Shown here piece by piece: positions 33,481 through 42,371 of a stretch of 64,000 bases of DNA. Position 1 is the stretch's first letter. Every line of letters begins with the position of its first letter. The stretch lies in contig JAJTZB010000002.1 of assembly GCA_032906765.1 (NCBI GenBank), forward strand, positions 62,001-126,000. The letters run 5' to 3'. The notes under the pieces were generated by a model. It was not told where the DNA came from. It ran no database searches and saw only the letters and a program-made list of their open reading frames with translations. Position numbers and translations under genes: made by a program. The DNA is from Nitrososphaerales archaeon. Lineage in GTDB: Archaea; Thermoproteota; Nitrososphaeria; Nitrososphaerales; Gagatemarchaeaceae.

Positions 33481-35804
33481 AGATAGCCCCAGCTCAGCAG
33501 CTTGTCGCTGTCGTGTGTCCAGCGTTGGCCTATGTCCGTCCTGTAGAACATGTTCGGTATCATCACATTCCTCACGTTCTGATACGCCTGCCTGATCGCG
33601 TCCGACATCGTCGCGCCAGACCCGGTGACAACCAAGGCATACCCCGAGTTTCCTGCTATGTGCCAGTCCCCTTCCTCCAGCTTCACCTCTCCGATGTGGA
33701 TGCCGTCAAGACTCTGTCTGCGGAAGAGTATCGTCGCGCCCTCAGAGTACTTCCTGAACGCCTTGTCGTCCTGGAAAGGCCAGGGGGGAATGCAGACCAC
33801 CACCCCGACCTGGTAACCCTTCTTCGTCTTCAGCTGTGCCTCCTTGCCTTGTGCCAGGTCAAACAGGAACGCCCCCCATTCGCTCGTGATGCCTTCCATG
33901 TGGATGCTGATGGTAGGGTACCCGAACCTCGATGTAAATTCGAGGGGCCAGATTCCCTTGGTGTTCACTATGCAGTTGATGTCGATGTAACCTACATACC
34001 TGCTCGCTGCGAGCTTGTCCTTCATCTTGAGGAGCGTGCTCTCGAAGACTGGGTTGCTCCGCGCCCAGTAGATCGAGGTGTTGCCGCACCAGTAGGGCTT
34101 CCCGTTCCTTCGCACGTACATCACATGATTCTCAACAGTTGCACAGTGGACGGTTCCGGCGTAGCTAACGACTGTGACATCCCTCGCGTCTATCCAGGAA
34201 TTAGCTTTCTTGACTCTTTCAATGACCTCATACTGGGCTCGCGACGCATCCGCATAGTGGTCAACAATCCATCTCCTTCCGGGTCGCTGTCGTGTCTTGA
34301 CGATGCCAAGCCTCCCGACTTTCAATAATGTCTCTTGGATATCGTCAGCGAGCCGCTTTGACGACGTGTAGAAGATCCGATAGCCGTTTCTCATATTCGT
34401 GCCATCTCCCAGTGAGAACCATTCGAGGAAGGTAGCAATCTGTCGCGGGCTCAGTTGCTTGATGAAATCGGGGACGAACTTCTCCAGTGCGCCGCCGAAT
34501 TGCGCGAGGTAGGAACCGAGTTGTTTGCTGTAACACAGGAATTCACCCTTCCTAGCGGCGAAATCCAACGGGAAACGGGTCAGCAAACGAGCAATCTTCT
34601 CGGACTTGTAGCCTTGCTTCTGAGCGATTCCTATTCTGAAGCTTCCAGTCCTGTCCGAAGCATACCCGTCAGCCAGCCATACGCCGAAGAACGCCAGCCA
34701 CGTGTCCATGGGGATTTCGAGGGGTCCCGTCTCTTGGAGAACCACCTGCCTTCCCTCGTAATGGCCCAAAGCTACTGACGGGAGGGTGAAAGTCGCACGT
34801 TCCACGCCGACCCACGTTCCCGTTCTCTTGATGAGGGATTGTGACTGGAGGTCCCTCGCCTTGACAAACTTGAATCTGTTTCTCTTCTTCTTGGCATCTT
34901 GCTGAGATTCTACGTACATGTTGTGGTCGAGCGTGACCATTATGTCTATGGACCTATTGCTGATTGAGACTAGCCTTTTGTGATGGTTGAATGAAACGAT
35001 GGCAGAAGGCCTCTGGTATTCGATGACATGCGTTGATGGGTTCAGTGTGCAGATCTCGTCCGATGCCGAAAGGTCCCTAAAGAGTTTCCAGCCATTGTTC
35101 GTAAGAACCTCGGTCTCGTCGTCGTAGCATCCCATCTCTCCGGTGCTCGGCCCGAGCTCCGTCGGGAAGAGCCTCTTGTGCTCGAAGTTCACGTTGATTG
35201 GCCGGACGAAGTCCTTCCCGTTGAAGAAAGCCCCCACCGCTACCTCCACGCCCTCGGCGAACTTCTGGATCTGAAACTCTTTGATCTTCTTCGACCAGTT
35301 CGCCTCGTAATGCTCGAGCACCTGAATCACGTCCTTTCCGTCCTCCTCCTGGCCGATGAAGAGCAGCTCCTTCTCGTCCTGGGCACTGCCGCTCGGCTTG
35401 ATGACGTACCTCTCGGGGTTTGCCTTCACGAACGCCACGGCCTCGTCGAACGACGTGAAGTCCCAGCTCGGGAGCGTGTTGACCCCTGCCTGCTTCAATT
35501 CAGCCTGGCCGAACTCCCTGTCGAGCTCGAGCTTGTCTGTGTAGGCGGAACCTCCAATGACGTGCCTCCCCTCGTTCCTGAGCTGCTCCGCCTTCGAGCC
35601 GAAGCCGATGTCGTCGAGGACTATCACGTCCGCCCAGTCCTTGTGAGGTTCCCATTCGTCCACCTTGTCGAAGAAACCATTGCCGACATCCTTCTCCGGT
35701 AGGTCGTGGCAGTAGAACTTCACATCGTGCCCTTCCTTCTTCAATTGCCATGCAAGGTCCGCAGAGAGAGCTTCGTACGTTACGAAGAGGAACTTCATCT
35801 TCAT
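33477..35804 (-). CDS. Phosphoribosylamine-glycine ligase-like ATP-grasp enzyme containing an intein
   Basis: The 775-residue precursor becomes about 425 residues after removal of residues 226-575. The host N-part has a pre-ATP-grasp fold (MKFLFVTYEALSADLAWQL) and ATP-binding YVIKPSGSAQDEKELLFIG. The C-part carries GYIDINCIVNTKGIWPLEF and RFGYPT. The junction GPSTGEMG / TSIYW equals the TGxMG motif of GAR synthetase (PurD). It ligates an amine and a carboxylate with ATP. Its divergent N-terminus means it may not be the main PurD. The start is ATG 35804. Confidence 0.75.
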   Translation of the reverse strand: MKMKFLFVTYEALSADLAWQLKKEGHDVKFYCHDLPEKDVGNGFFDKVDEWEPHKDWADVIVLDDIGFGSKAEQLRNEGRHVIGGSAYTDKLELDREFGQAELKQAGVNTLPSWDFTSFDEAVAFVKANPERYVIKPSGSAQDEKELLFIGQEEDGKDVIQVLEHYEANWSKKIKEFQIQKFAEGVEVAVGAFFNGKDFVRPINVNFEHKRLFPTELGPSTGEMGCYDDETEVLTNNGWKLFRDLSASDEICTLNPSTHVIEYQRPSAIVSFNHHKRLVSISNRSIDIMVTLDHNMYVESQQDAKKKRNRFKFVKARDLQSQSLIKRTGTWVGVERATFTLPSVALGHYEGRQVVLQETGPLEIPMDTWLAFFGVWLADGYASDRTGSFRIGIAQKQGYKSEKIARLLTRFPLDFAARKGEFLCYSKQLGSYLAQFGGALEKFVPDFIKQLSPRQIATFLEWFSLGDGTNMRNGYRIFYTSSKRLADDIQETLLKVGRLGIVKTRQRPGRRWIVDHYADASRAQYEVIERVKKANSWIDARDVTVVSYAGTVHCATVENHVMYVRRNGKPYWCGNTSIYWARSNPVFESTLLKMKDKLAASRYVGYIDINCIVNTKGIWPLEFTSRFGYPTISIHMEGITSEWGAFLFDLAQGKEAQLKTKKGYQVGVVVCIPPWPFQDDKAFRKYSEGATILFRRQSLDGIHIGEVKLEEGDWHIAGNSGYALVVTGSGATMSDAIRQAYQNVRNVMIPNMFYRTDIGQRWTHDSDKLLSWGYL
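34080..35129 (-). mobile_element. Intein with LAGLIDADG homing endonuclease
   Basis: The insert runs from Cys226 to Asn575 (350 residues). Block A is CYDDETEVLTNNGWK and block B VTLDHNMYV. Two LAGLIDADG-like helices are LAFFGVWLADG and TFLEWFSLGDG. Block F is HCATVENHVMYVRRNGKPYW, then CGN. The residue before the terminal Asn is Gly instead of the usual His, a variant seen in some inteins. The +1 extein residue is Thr. It sits in the catalytic GEMG/T motif, so splicing is needed for activity. Confidence 0.9.
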
Positions 35805-36369
35805 CGAAAAATGATTTTCACGACTTATTAATCATTCGCAAATCTCGTGTAAAGCGCGTTCCGTGGACGAAATGAATCCGGTTGTTTGCTGAACAACAGA
35901 GATGGGTCCTCCATCGCGTAGCGAGCAAATCCAAGATGAAGGACGTCTTGAGGATGGGTTGAAGATGATCATCACTCCTCCGATTCGGCTGGGAGGCCAT
36001 GCAGCATGAATCGCGGACCTTGTACAGAGGAAGCAGCCTCGATGAGTGCCAAGAATCCTGAATCCCACGCTGGGCCAGTGTATCGCGCACGGAGTGCCGG
36101 CCCAGAGGGATCGGCCCCCGGATGGGATGGAAAAGCCGCTGCCTCCACTCCGACTTCGAATTCCTCAACGCAGCTTATTGTGCCATGATCCCGGCGATCG
36201 CACCCTGTTCGAGGCCCCCAGAGCCCGCTAGTCACTCTCAACGGTCGGCCTCAGAAGAAGCGAGGCGTCCGTGATCAATGCCGAGCCACGAACTGCAGTG
36301 AAGATAGGCTGACCACACCCCGTGTGAAGCCAGTTCACTCCCCGGCAGCCGAAGGAGCGCGCCAGTCGG
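35805..36369. other. Gene-free accessory stretch
   Basis: About 565 bases with no frame that looks like protein on either strand, and no tRNA. It may be decayed sequence at the edge of the MBL/peptidase segment. Confidence 0.4.
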
Positions 36370-37710
36370 TCAGACTTGAACCAGATAGTCGAACCAGAAG
36401 TCACCCTTGCTGAATCCTTTGGGAAGTTTAGGGGGAATAGGCGGGGTAGCGTCAGCCATGGGCTTGGGGAGACCACTGGGTTTGACCCAATCGCTCCGCA
36501 CAATATTCGACTTGGATTTCTTGCCAATTGCCGTCATCAGTGGAACGCAAGGAATCGATGGCCATGGCACGCTTTGGGTAGAGACCATCGAGGCGAACTT
36601 CCCGGCGCTCATATTCTCAAGGGCTTTCTTGGGTGTCGCGTTGACACTGCCATGGTGGGCAACCTTGAAGAAGGTAATTCCAGGCAAGATGCTTTCCGGG
36701 TGCAAGTTCTCCAACCACCACAACCAGTTGCCGTATTGGGCGTCGCCGGGAAAGAGGAGATACTGACCTCGGAAGACAAACAGGACGACCAGGCTCTCGT
36801 TGTTCCTCACCTGGTCGAGGGCAAACGCCAACTCGTTGAGGGGCGAGGTGGCGACCCTTTGGAGCAGCTCTCTGTCGTCTTCGGCGAATAGTGATCGAAT
36901 CAGCTCGTCCGGGGGCTTTTCGAGCCTCCATTTTTTCGTGAAGGGTTGGAGGGCGCCAGAGGTCTGTTGGTCGGGGCCCAATCGCAAGTAGTGCTCGCTT
37001 GCTGGAGGGTCCATCTTCGCCAGGAACTCTTCCGATTGGGGCGGTCCTAAGATCTTGACTGAAAGGTCGGGAATTGGGACGTCTTTGGGACCAGTCAGTG
37101 CTTGGCCGGCTTTCATGTACGAAACTTTCGCCTTACCTTCAAATCCGGACTTCAGCAGCGCGATCGCGTGCTCGTTCCCCTTCAAGTTCTCGACTGCGTT
37201 TACTGCGTTCGGGTCGGCGGCGGCAGCAGCTTGCAAGTCCTGAGCTAGTCGCGCTGTCAGCGCTTGGTGCTTTTCCTGGAGACCTGCCGCCTGAGGGTTG
37301 TTCGGATCCCAGGTCCACGGCAGCCAGACACTACGCACGTCGAATGCCTTGAATTTGCTCGCGAACCTGTCGAAGCCCGCGACATGGTCTTGATGCGCAT
37401 GGGTGACGACGACTAGCTCTAGCTTCTTGTTCGTGACAGTGGCAACGTCATCCACAACCTTGCCTAGGGTTCCGATATCGCCGCTTGAATGGACTCCGCA
37501 GTCCACCAGAACGTGCGCGTATGGCTCTCCGGCCATGCTTCCCTTGGTCAGGGGAAAAGAAATCAGGAAGCAGTCGCCGAAACCTACGCGGTACATCCTG
37601 ATTCTGAGGGTCCCCCTGCTCGTCCCGACGATGCTTCCCTTGAGGGCGAGAGAGGAAACGGATCCCGTGGCCACCGGGGAAGTTTTCAGAGCCGTACTAC
37701 TGCCTGCCAT
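36370..37710 (-). CDS. ComEC/Rec2-like metallo-beta-lactamase-fold hydrolase
   Basis: This 446-residue soluble protein has VTHAHQDHVAGFDRF (His104, His106, Asp108, His109), LVDCGVHSSGDIG, LFPGDAQYGNW and KVAHHGSVNATPKKAL, the motifs of ComEC-type MBL domains, several of which cleave nucleic acids. An insert of about 150 residues lies between the motifs. It has no membrane domain. Its ATG begins one base after the stop of the upstream peptidase gene (TAG-C-ATG), so the two are coupled. The substrate is unknown. Confidence 0.8.
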   Translation of the reverse strand: MAGSSTALKTSPVATGSVSSLALKGSIVGTSRGTLRIRMYRVGFGDCFLISFPLTKGSMAGEPYAHVLVDCGVHSSGDIGTLGKVVDDVATVTNKKLELVVVTHAHQDHVAGFDRFASKFKAFDVRSVWLPWTWDPNNPQAAGLQEKHQALTARLAQDLQAAAAADPNAVNAVENLKGNEHAIALLKSGFEGKAKVSYMKAGQALTGPKDVPIPDLSVKILGPPQSEEFLAKMDPPASEHYLRLGPDQQTSGALQPFTKKWRLEKPPDELIRSLFAEDDRELLQRVATSPLNELAFALDQVRNNESLVVLFVFRGQYLLFPGDAQYGNWLWWLENLHPESILPGITFFKVAHHGSVNATPKKALENMSAGKFASMVSTQSVPWPSIPCVPLMTAIGKKSKSNIVRSDWVKPSGLPKPMADATPPIPPKLPKGFSKGDFWFDYLVQV

Positions 37711-37711
37711 G

Positions 37712-39538
37712 CTAATACCCTCTGTGAATCGCAGCGAAATTCTTTAGACGCTGCTGCAATTCCTCGGGAGTTGCATAGGCGGCCGAGCTGATGTCGGCCT
37801 CGCTACTAGTTAGATAATCACGTTGTCGCTTGAGCCGCGCGTTATCGGCATCGTCTTTTTCTTCGCCCACAGGTTTGTAGACCGCGTAACGTAGTTCGCC
37901 ACTCTTGGCCAAGATTAGCGTCGTGCCACCAAGGAAATTGAACTTCGGCGAGTCCGGGTCATCTGGGTCGGTCAGGACGGCTCTTCGCTGTATCAGCTCC
38001 GTCACAACATCAGCGAGAATCTTGCCATCGACACTGACGCGATTCACCACGTGGAAAGTGTGTGTTTCAATCGGTAAGCTTGGCGAGAGATGGAGCAGGG
38101 TGCGGTTGTCATCTGCAAACGAGTGGAGCACTTTGGCGTTGTTCTCTTCGCGAGCCTGCTCTTGACCTGCGCTTTCGGATTTCCAGACGTCGAAATCCAA
38201 GCCCGAGCACACGGGGGGGACTCGATTAGCGCCTACTTCTGGAGGCTGCCACAGCAATGATTCCTCTGAGTACGAGGCGGCTCCTCCAGGAACAATCCCT
38301 CGGGAGCGGAATGCATGGATAACGGCGGTTCGATACTCGTGCTCATCATCAGGTACCATGTCGTAGTCAGCCGTGATCATGGCGCGGAGGAAGTCTCCGA
38401 ACGTGATATCCACTGGCGGACAATAGTCCAGTGCTCTAATGCAGATGTTGAGGAAGTGCCCGGCGGTCTTCGCCGCCGTTTCCGCCAGTCTGTTCGCCAA
38501 GTCAGGGTGCAAATTACCCGACGACAGCTGCATTCCGGCCGCCTGCGAGATTCGCATCAAGTCCGAGATTCGTCGAACATAGGCGCTGAAATACGCGTCG
38601 AAGATCGCTGCCACAAGGATGGACCCTCGTCTGTGAGGTTCGGAGTACTTTTCAAGCTCCCTCGTGTTCGGTGGCGTACCTAGAGCGGCGCGCAAGCTCT
38701 TCCTGAGGCCCACTGCGTAGCCGAATTGTCGTGCGAGTCCTACGATTGGATTATCACCCGTAAGTTCGGACTGTAGCAGAGGTCCTCCGGGACCAGACGT
38801 GCTTTCCGCGGGGAGGTCCGTTCGATAAATCCTCCCGCCTGTCCGCTGGATCGTCTCGAGAAGAGCGTCTTTGTAGGAAAAATGCTGGAAGAGAGCGACC
38901 ATGTCAGCGAACGCCTCGTGAAACGCGGGGGCGTCGGGCCCTGTTGGCTCGGTCAAGAAACTACGCTGACTGTGAACAAGTGCATGCGTCGTTTCGTGAG
39001 CAATTATGTCGTGAGACAGGCAGGTGAACACGGTCTGACCAGGGAGGTTGAGTCCTTCGTCCTCCTCTGTCGCTGCGAAATAGCCGAAGACGAGGGCGGC
39101 CAGCTCTTCGGAGTAAAATGCGTTCGCTTCCAGCATCGCGTGCGGGAGGATTCGCAGTCGCTTGTGCTTGGAGTGTCTGCCGAAGGCCCACCTAACTCGA
39201 CGACCAAGCGCATGTTCAAAGCGCCTTATTGTCTCGCTTGCCACTGCGTAGACCATTTGCTGATGGAACTGCGGGTTCGACTCGTCCGGGGCTAGGCCGT
39301 CCTCGAGCAGAATGCTCCGCTGATTCAAGTCGACGGGTGGATAGTAGCAATCGTTGCTAGCGTCGTAGTCGATGATCTCCAGGTATTGGCCGATCGGCCC
39401 TTTGTCCAGATCTTCGAAGGGAACATTGACAGTCATGTAGTTTCCCAGGGTGCGACCTAGAGTTGGGTCGAAGGCATAGACTCTGAGGGGCCTGTACAAC
39501 GGCTGGTCGGATCTCGACACTCTGCCCTGGCTTCTCAA
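37712..39538 (-). CDS. Gluzincin-type zinc metallopeptidase, large
   Basis: In this 608-residue protein, the zinc motif IIAHETTHALVHS (His181, Glu182, His185) is followed at 207-212 by HEAFAD, giving the Glu208 and Asp212 of M4/gluzincin peptidases. There is no signal peptide or membrane segment, so it is intracellular, unlike thermolysin. The C-terminal 150 residues form a separate beta-rich domain (LILAKSGELRYAVYKP). The start is TTG 39538, and a TATA-like GCTTAAATATTAC lies about 35 bases upstream. It is the first gene of a two-gene operon with the MBL hydrolase. Confidence 0.8.
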   Translation of the reverse strand: MRSQGRVSRSDQPLYRPLRVYAFDPTLGRTLGNYMTVNVPFEDLDKGPIGQYLEIIDYDASNDCYYPPVDLNQRSILLEDGLAPDESNPQFHQQMVYAVASETIRRFEHALGRRVRWAFGRHSKHKRLRILPHAMLEANAFYSEELAALVFGYFAATEEDEGLNLPGQTVFTCLSHDIIAHETTHALVHSQRSFLTEPTGPDAPAFHEAFADMVALFQHFSYKDALLETIQRTGGRIYRTDLPAESTSGPGGPLLQSELTGDNPIVGLARQFGYAVGLRKSLRAALGTPPNTRELEKYSEPHRRGSILVAAIFDAYFSAYVRRISDLMRISQAAGMQLSSGNLHPDLANRLAETAAKTAGHFLNICIRALDYCPPVDITFGDFLRAMITADYDMVPDDEHEYRTAVIHAFRSRGIVPGGAASYSEESLLWQPPEVGANRVPPVCSGLDFDVWKSESAGQEQAREENNAKVLHSFADDNRTLLHLSPSLPIETHTFHVVNRVSVDGKILADVVTELIQRRAVLTDPDDPDSPKFNFLGGTTLILAKSGELRYAVYKPVGEEKDDADNARLKRQRDYLTSSEADISSAAYATPEELQQRLKNFAAIHRGY

Positions 39539-40151
39539 GCCTTGTCTAGATTGTTAAGCATATTTGTAATATTTAAGCAATAGAATTATGCGAATTCTGA
39601 CTTCCCGCCCAACGATTGTCGTCTTCGCTGGCCCGTTCGTGCAGGGGGCTCAAGTCGCCCACCCAAAACCTTCGAGTTCGAACCCGTTTCGGGCTGCGGC
39701 CAACTTGGGCCACACTTCAGGAGGGAAGCCGGAGGGGACGGCATCTGATCCCATGTCAATCAGGCGAGACTCGGATGACCATTTCAAAACAAGAAGATAC
39801 CCCTAGGGGTTCGAATCCCTTCCGCCCGCACCCACGGCCTCGTCCGTGGTTTGGGGACTAGAAACGGGGCGTACTTGCAGGCCAACGTTAGGCCTGTTAC
39901 AATGGAACCCAATGAATCTGCTGATGCTAGGGTCGAGACGCCCCCGAGTTCCGACTCCCCCGGTCCATACCCGCTTACCCTTCGTGGACTTGTAGGGCGT
40001 AGATCTATGAAGCGCTGTCGAGCCAAGACGAACCCAAGTCCAACATTGTTCTCGTTAGTGTCTATGTCGTGTGGCGACAATACAAGATTGTATTAACGAG
40101 CGGACGGAGGCAGGTCCGAAGGGGGACAGGGGAATTGAACCCGAAAGGATG
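39539..40151. other. Largely gene-free stretch with tRNA-like fragment
   Basis: No supported protein gene is seen. It holds the peptidase promoter, a tRNA 3'-end-like segment (39805-39830) and a CCACGG/CCGTGG hairpin (39832-39849). Confidence 0.4.
39805..39830 (+). pseudogene. tRNA 3'-fragment (T-arm plus acceptor strand), possible attachment site
   Basis: AGGGG-TTCGAAT-CCCTT has T-arm form and is followed by CCGCCCG and CA, like an acceptor 3' strand. No matching 5' half (CGGGCGG followed by D- and anticodon arms) lies upstream. Such orphan 3' halves are often left by elements that integrate into tRNA genes. The segment is short, so this could be chance. Confidence 0.3.
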
Positions 40152-40278
40152 CGGGCCCGGAGGGACTCGAACCCTCGATCTTCAGCTTCGGAGGCTGATG
40201 CCCTGATCCGTGTCTGGCGTGAGCACGCTACGAGGAGACGACGCTCGTTTCCCCTACGAATGTCTAGGCTACGGGCCC
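40152..40278 (-). tRNA. tRNA-Arg (CCG) with an intron in the D-loop
   Basis: Acceptor GGGCCCG (40278-40272) pairs with CGGGCCC next to discriminator G at 40152. The anticodon arm is TCAGC-CTCCGAA-GCTGA (anticodon CCG) and the T-arm is GAGGG-TTCGAGT-CCCTC. D-arm halves GCCTAGAC and GGATCAGGGC are separated by about 52 extra bases (about 40210-40261), so an intron sits near position 17/18, not the canonical 37/38. AGACA occurs at both intron borders. CCA is not encoded. It is divergent from argS. Confidence 0.85.
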
Positions 40279-40466
40279 GTTTTCGTCCTGCAGGCTTCGG
40301 TAGATAATGCTTTACGTCGCTCCTCGATGCAGGACGACTACGTGTACTGCGTTGGCGGATATGACGGCTCGACATCCCCACTGGCTTCCCTAAGTTGCTC
40401 TGGAGCCGCTCTCCATCGCAGGGGCAACACAACAGCTTTTATCAGCTCTCACGAGAAGCGACCCGA

Positions 40467-42371
40467 TTGAAGTTCCGCGAGTTCGAAGAGGAGGTCGGAA
40501 AGCTAGTGGTCGGCGCGTGCAAGTCCCTCGGCCACCCAGAGGTCGAACCGGACCTCTCGGGACCTCCCAACCAGTCCTACGGAGACCTCGCGAGCGCAGC
40601 TCCGCTCAGGCTGGCAAAGGCGCTAGGGCAGAAGCCAGGCGAGGTGGCCATCAGGATGGCAGACTGGGTAATGAGACAGTCCAAGAGTTACACGTATGTC
40701 GCGTCTGTCACCGCTCACCCAGGAGGGTACCTGAACTTCACCCTCAACTACCCGAAGTTCACGCTCGACGCAATCACGGAGGGGATGGCCGAGGGTCCGA
40801 TCGGGGGGTCCGAGTCTGGAAGTGGGAAGAGGGTAGCAATAGAGCATACCAACGTGAACCCGAACAAGGCCCTCCACATCGGACACGCCAGGAACTTGGT
40901 GCTCGGTGACTCGCTCGTCCGGGTGATGCGCCACCTAGGTTACGACGTGCAGGCCCTGAACTACATCGACGACTCCGGCGCGCAGGTCGCCGACATGATA
41001 GTGGGGTACAAGTTCTTGGGGATGAGCGACGTTGCACCCCCCGGCTCGAAGTTCGACTCCTACAGTGGAGAAAGCGTCTACATCAGGGTCACCCAGGAGT
41101 ACTCCTCGAACCCGGCCCTGAAGGAAAAGCAATCTCTTGTCCTGCGCGAGATAGAGAAAGGCGAAGGCGAGATGGCCCAGTACGCCCGCTCGATCGTGGA
41201 CAGGATCCTCGCAGCCCAACTGCTCACCTGCTGGCGCTTGGGCGCGACCTACGACCTCCTGAACTGGGAGTCTCAGATCGTCCACTCTGGGATGTGGTCG
41301 AAGCTCTTCGAGACTCTCAAGAAGAAAGGAACGGTCAGGTACGAGTCAGAGGGAGAGAACAAGGGCTGCTGGGTGATTCCTGACCCCGAGACAGGTGAGC
41401 AGAAGGTCGTGGTGCGCTCCGATGGGACTGTGGTCTACATTGCGAAGGACATACCGTATGCCGCTTGGAAGATAGGCCTGGTGGACGACCCCTTCGGGTA
41501 TGTGAAGTACGGCGGGGCACAGCCTGGAGGGAGGACTCTCTACACCACCACTCTGAAGGGTGGGAGCAAGGAGCCAAGGTTCGGGGCGGTTGACCTCGCC
41601 GTCTCTGTCATCGACGCGAGGCAGAGCTACCTGCAGAGAATCGTGGCCAAGGTCTTGGAGGGGATGGAACCCGGTTCAGCGAAGAGGTACCTCCACAGGG
41701 GCTATGAGGTAGTCGCTGTCTCGAAGAAGACTGCGAAACAGCTCGGCTTCGAGATAGAGGGAGAGTTCGCGCACATGTCGGGGAGGAAGGGGCTCTACGT
41801 GAACGTGGACGCCATGCTGGAGGCGCTCAAGAAGAAGGCGAGGGAAGAGACAAGGAAGCGGAACCCGACAGAGAGCGACGGATGGGTGGAAGACGTGGCG
41901 GAGGCCGTTGCTGTCGCAGCGCTTCGGTACGAGCTGCTGAAGCAAGACCCTGACAAGATGATAGTCTTTGACATCGAGGAGTCGCTCCGCTTCGAGGGAG
42001 ACACAGGTCCGTACCTACTGTACACATACGCAAGAGCAAGGCGCATCCTCGACAAGACAGCGGGACATCCGAAGATTGACGCAGAGTCTGCAGCCAAGCT
42101 CTCGAAACCTGTGGAAAGGGCGCTGGTGAAGCGACTATCGATGCTAGACAAGGCCGTTGTTTCAGCGGGCGAGTACCTGTCGCCCAAGGAGGTAGCCCGA
42201 TACTCCCACGACCTCGCGGTCGCCTTCAACGAGTTCTATGAGAAGGTCCAGGTGAACAGGGAGGAGGATTCCAGTCTCAGGGACGCAAGGGTGGCGCTGG
42301 TGGAGTCCGCGAGCAGGGTGCTCGCGCAGTCACTTCAGCTCATGGGTCTGCCCTACAAGGCGAGGATATGA
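40467..42371 (+). CDS. argS: Arginyl-tRNA synthetase
   Basis: From TTG 40467 it encodes 634 residues. The N-terminal Add-1 domain, the class I signature NPNKALHIGHARN, the INRDDSG-like NYIDDSGAQ, and the C-terminal anticodon-binding DALRB domain (YARARRIL, then YEKVQV) are present. It charges tRNA-Arg. A TATA-like CTTTTATC about 30 bases upstream supports the TTG over the upstream extension. Its stop overlaps the next gene (ATGA). Confidence 0.95.
   Translation: MKFREFEEEVGKLVVGACKSLGHPEVEPDLSGPPNQSYGDLASAAPLRLAKALGQKPGEVAIRMADWVMRQSKSYTYVASVTAHPGGYLNFTLNYPKFTLDAITEGMAEGPIGGSESGSGKRVAIEHTNVNPNKALHIGHARNLVLGDSLVRVMRHLGYDVQALNYIDDSGAQVADMIVGYKFLGMSDVAPPGSKFDSYSGESVYIRVTQEYSSNPALKEKQSLVLREIEKGEGEMAQYARSIVDRILAAQLLTCWRLGATYDLLNWESQIVHSGMWSKLFETLKKKGTVRYESEGENKGCWVIPDPETGEQKVVVRSDGTVVYIAKDIPYAAWKIGLVDDPFGYVKYGGAQPGGRTLYTTTLKGGSKEPRFGAVDLAVSVIDARQSYLQRIVAKVLEGMEPGSAKRYLHRGYEVVAVSKKTAKQLGFEIEGEFAHMSGRKGLYVNVDAMLEALKKKAREETRKRNPTESDGWVEDVAEAVAVAALRYELLKQDPDKMIVFDIEESLRFEGDTGPYLLYTYARARRILDKTAGHPKIDAESAAKLSKPVERALVKRLSMLDKAVVSAGEYLSPKEVARYSHDLAVAFNEFYEKVQVNREEDSSLRDARVALVESASRVLAQSLQLMGLPYKARI

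Noticed and set aside
35818-36168. Minus-strand 116-codon open frame upstream of the intein gene
   Set aside because: No start signal, unusual composition (many Trp, Cys, Arg) and no recognisable fold; probably chance.
39650-39754. Short minus-strand frame of 34 residues (MGSDAVPSGFPPEVWPKLAA...)
   Set aside because: The peptide looks protein-like, but it is short, lacks a promoter or ribosome-binding site, and I recognise no family; it could be a remnant of a lost gene.
40110-40140. Second T-arm-like sequence on the minus strand downstream of tRNA-Arg
   Set aside because: GGGTTCAATTCCCC resembles a T-loop, but the stem has mismatches at two of five pairs and no other arm is present.
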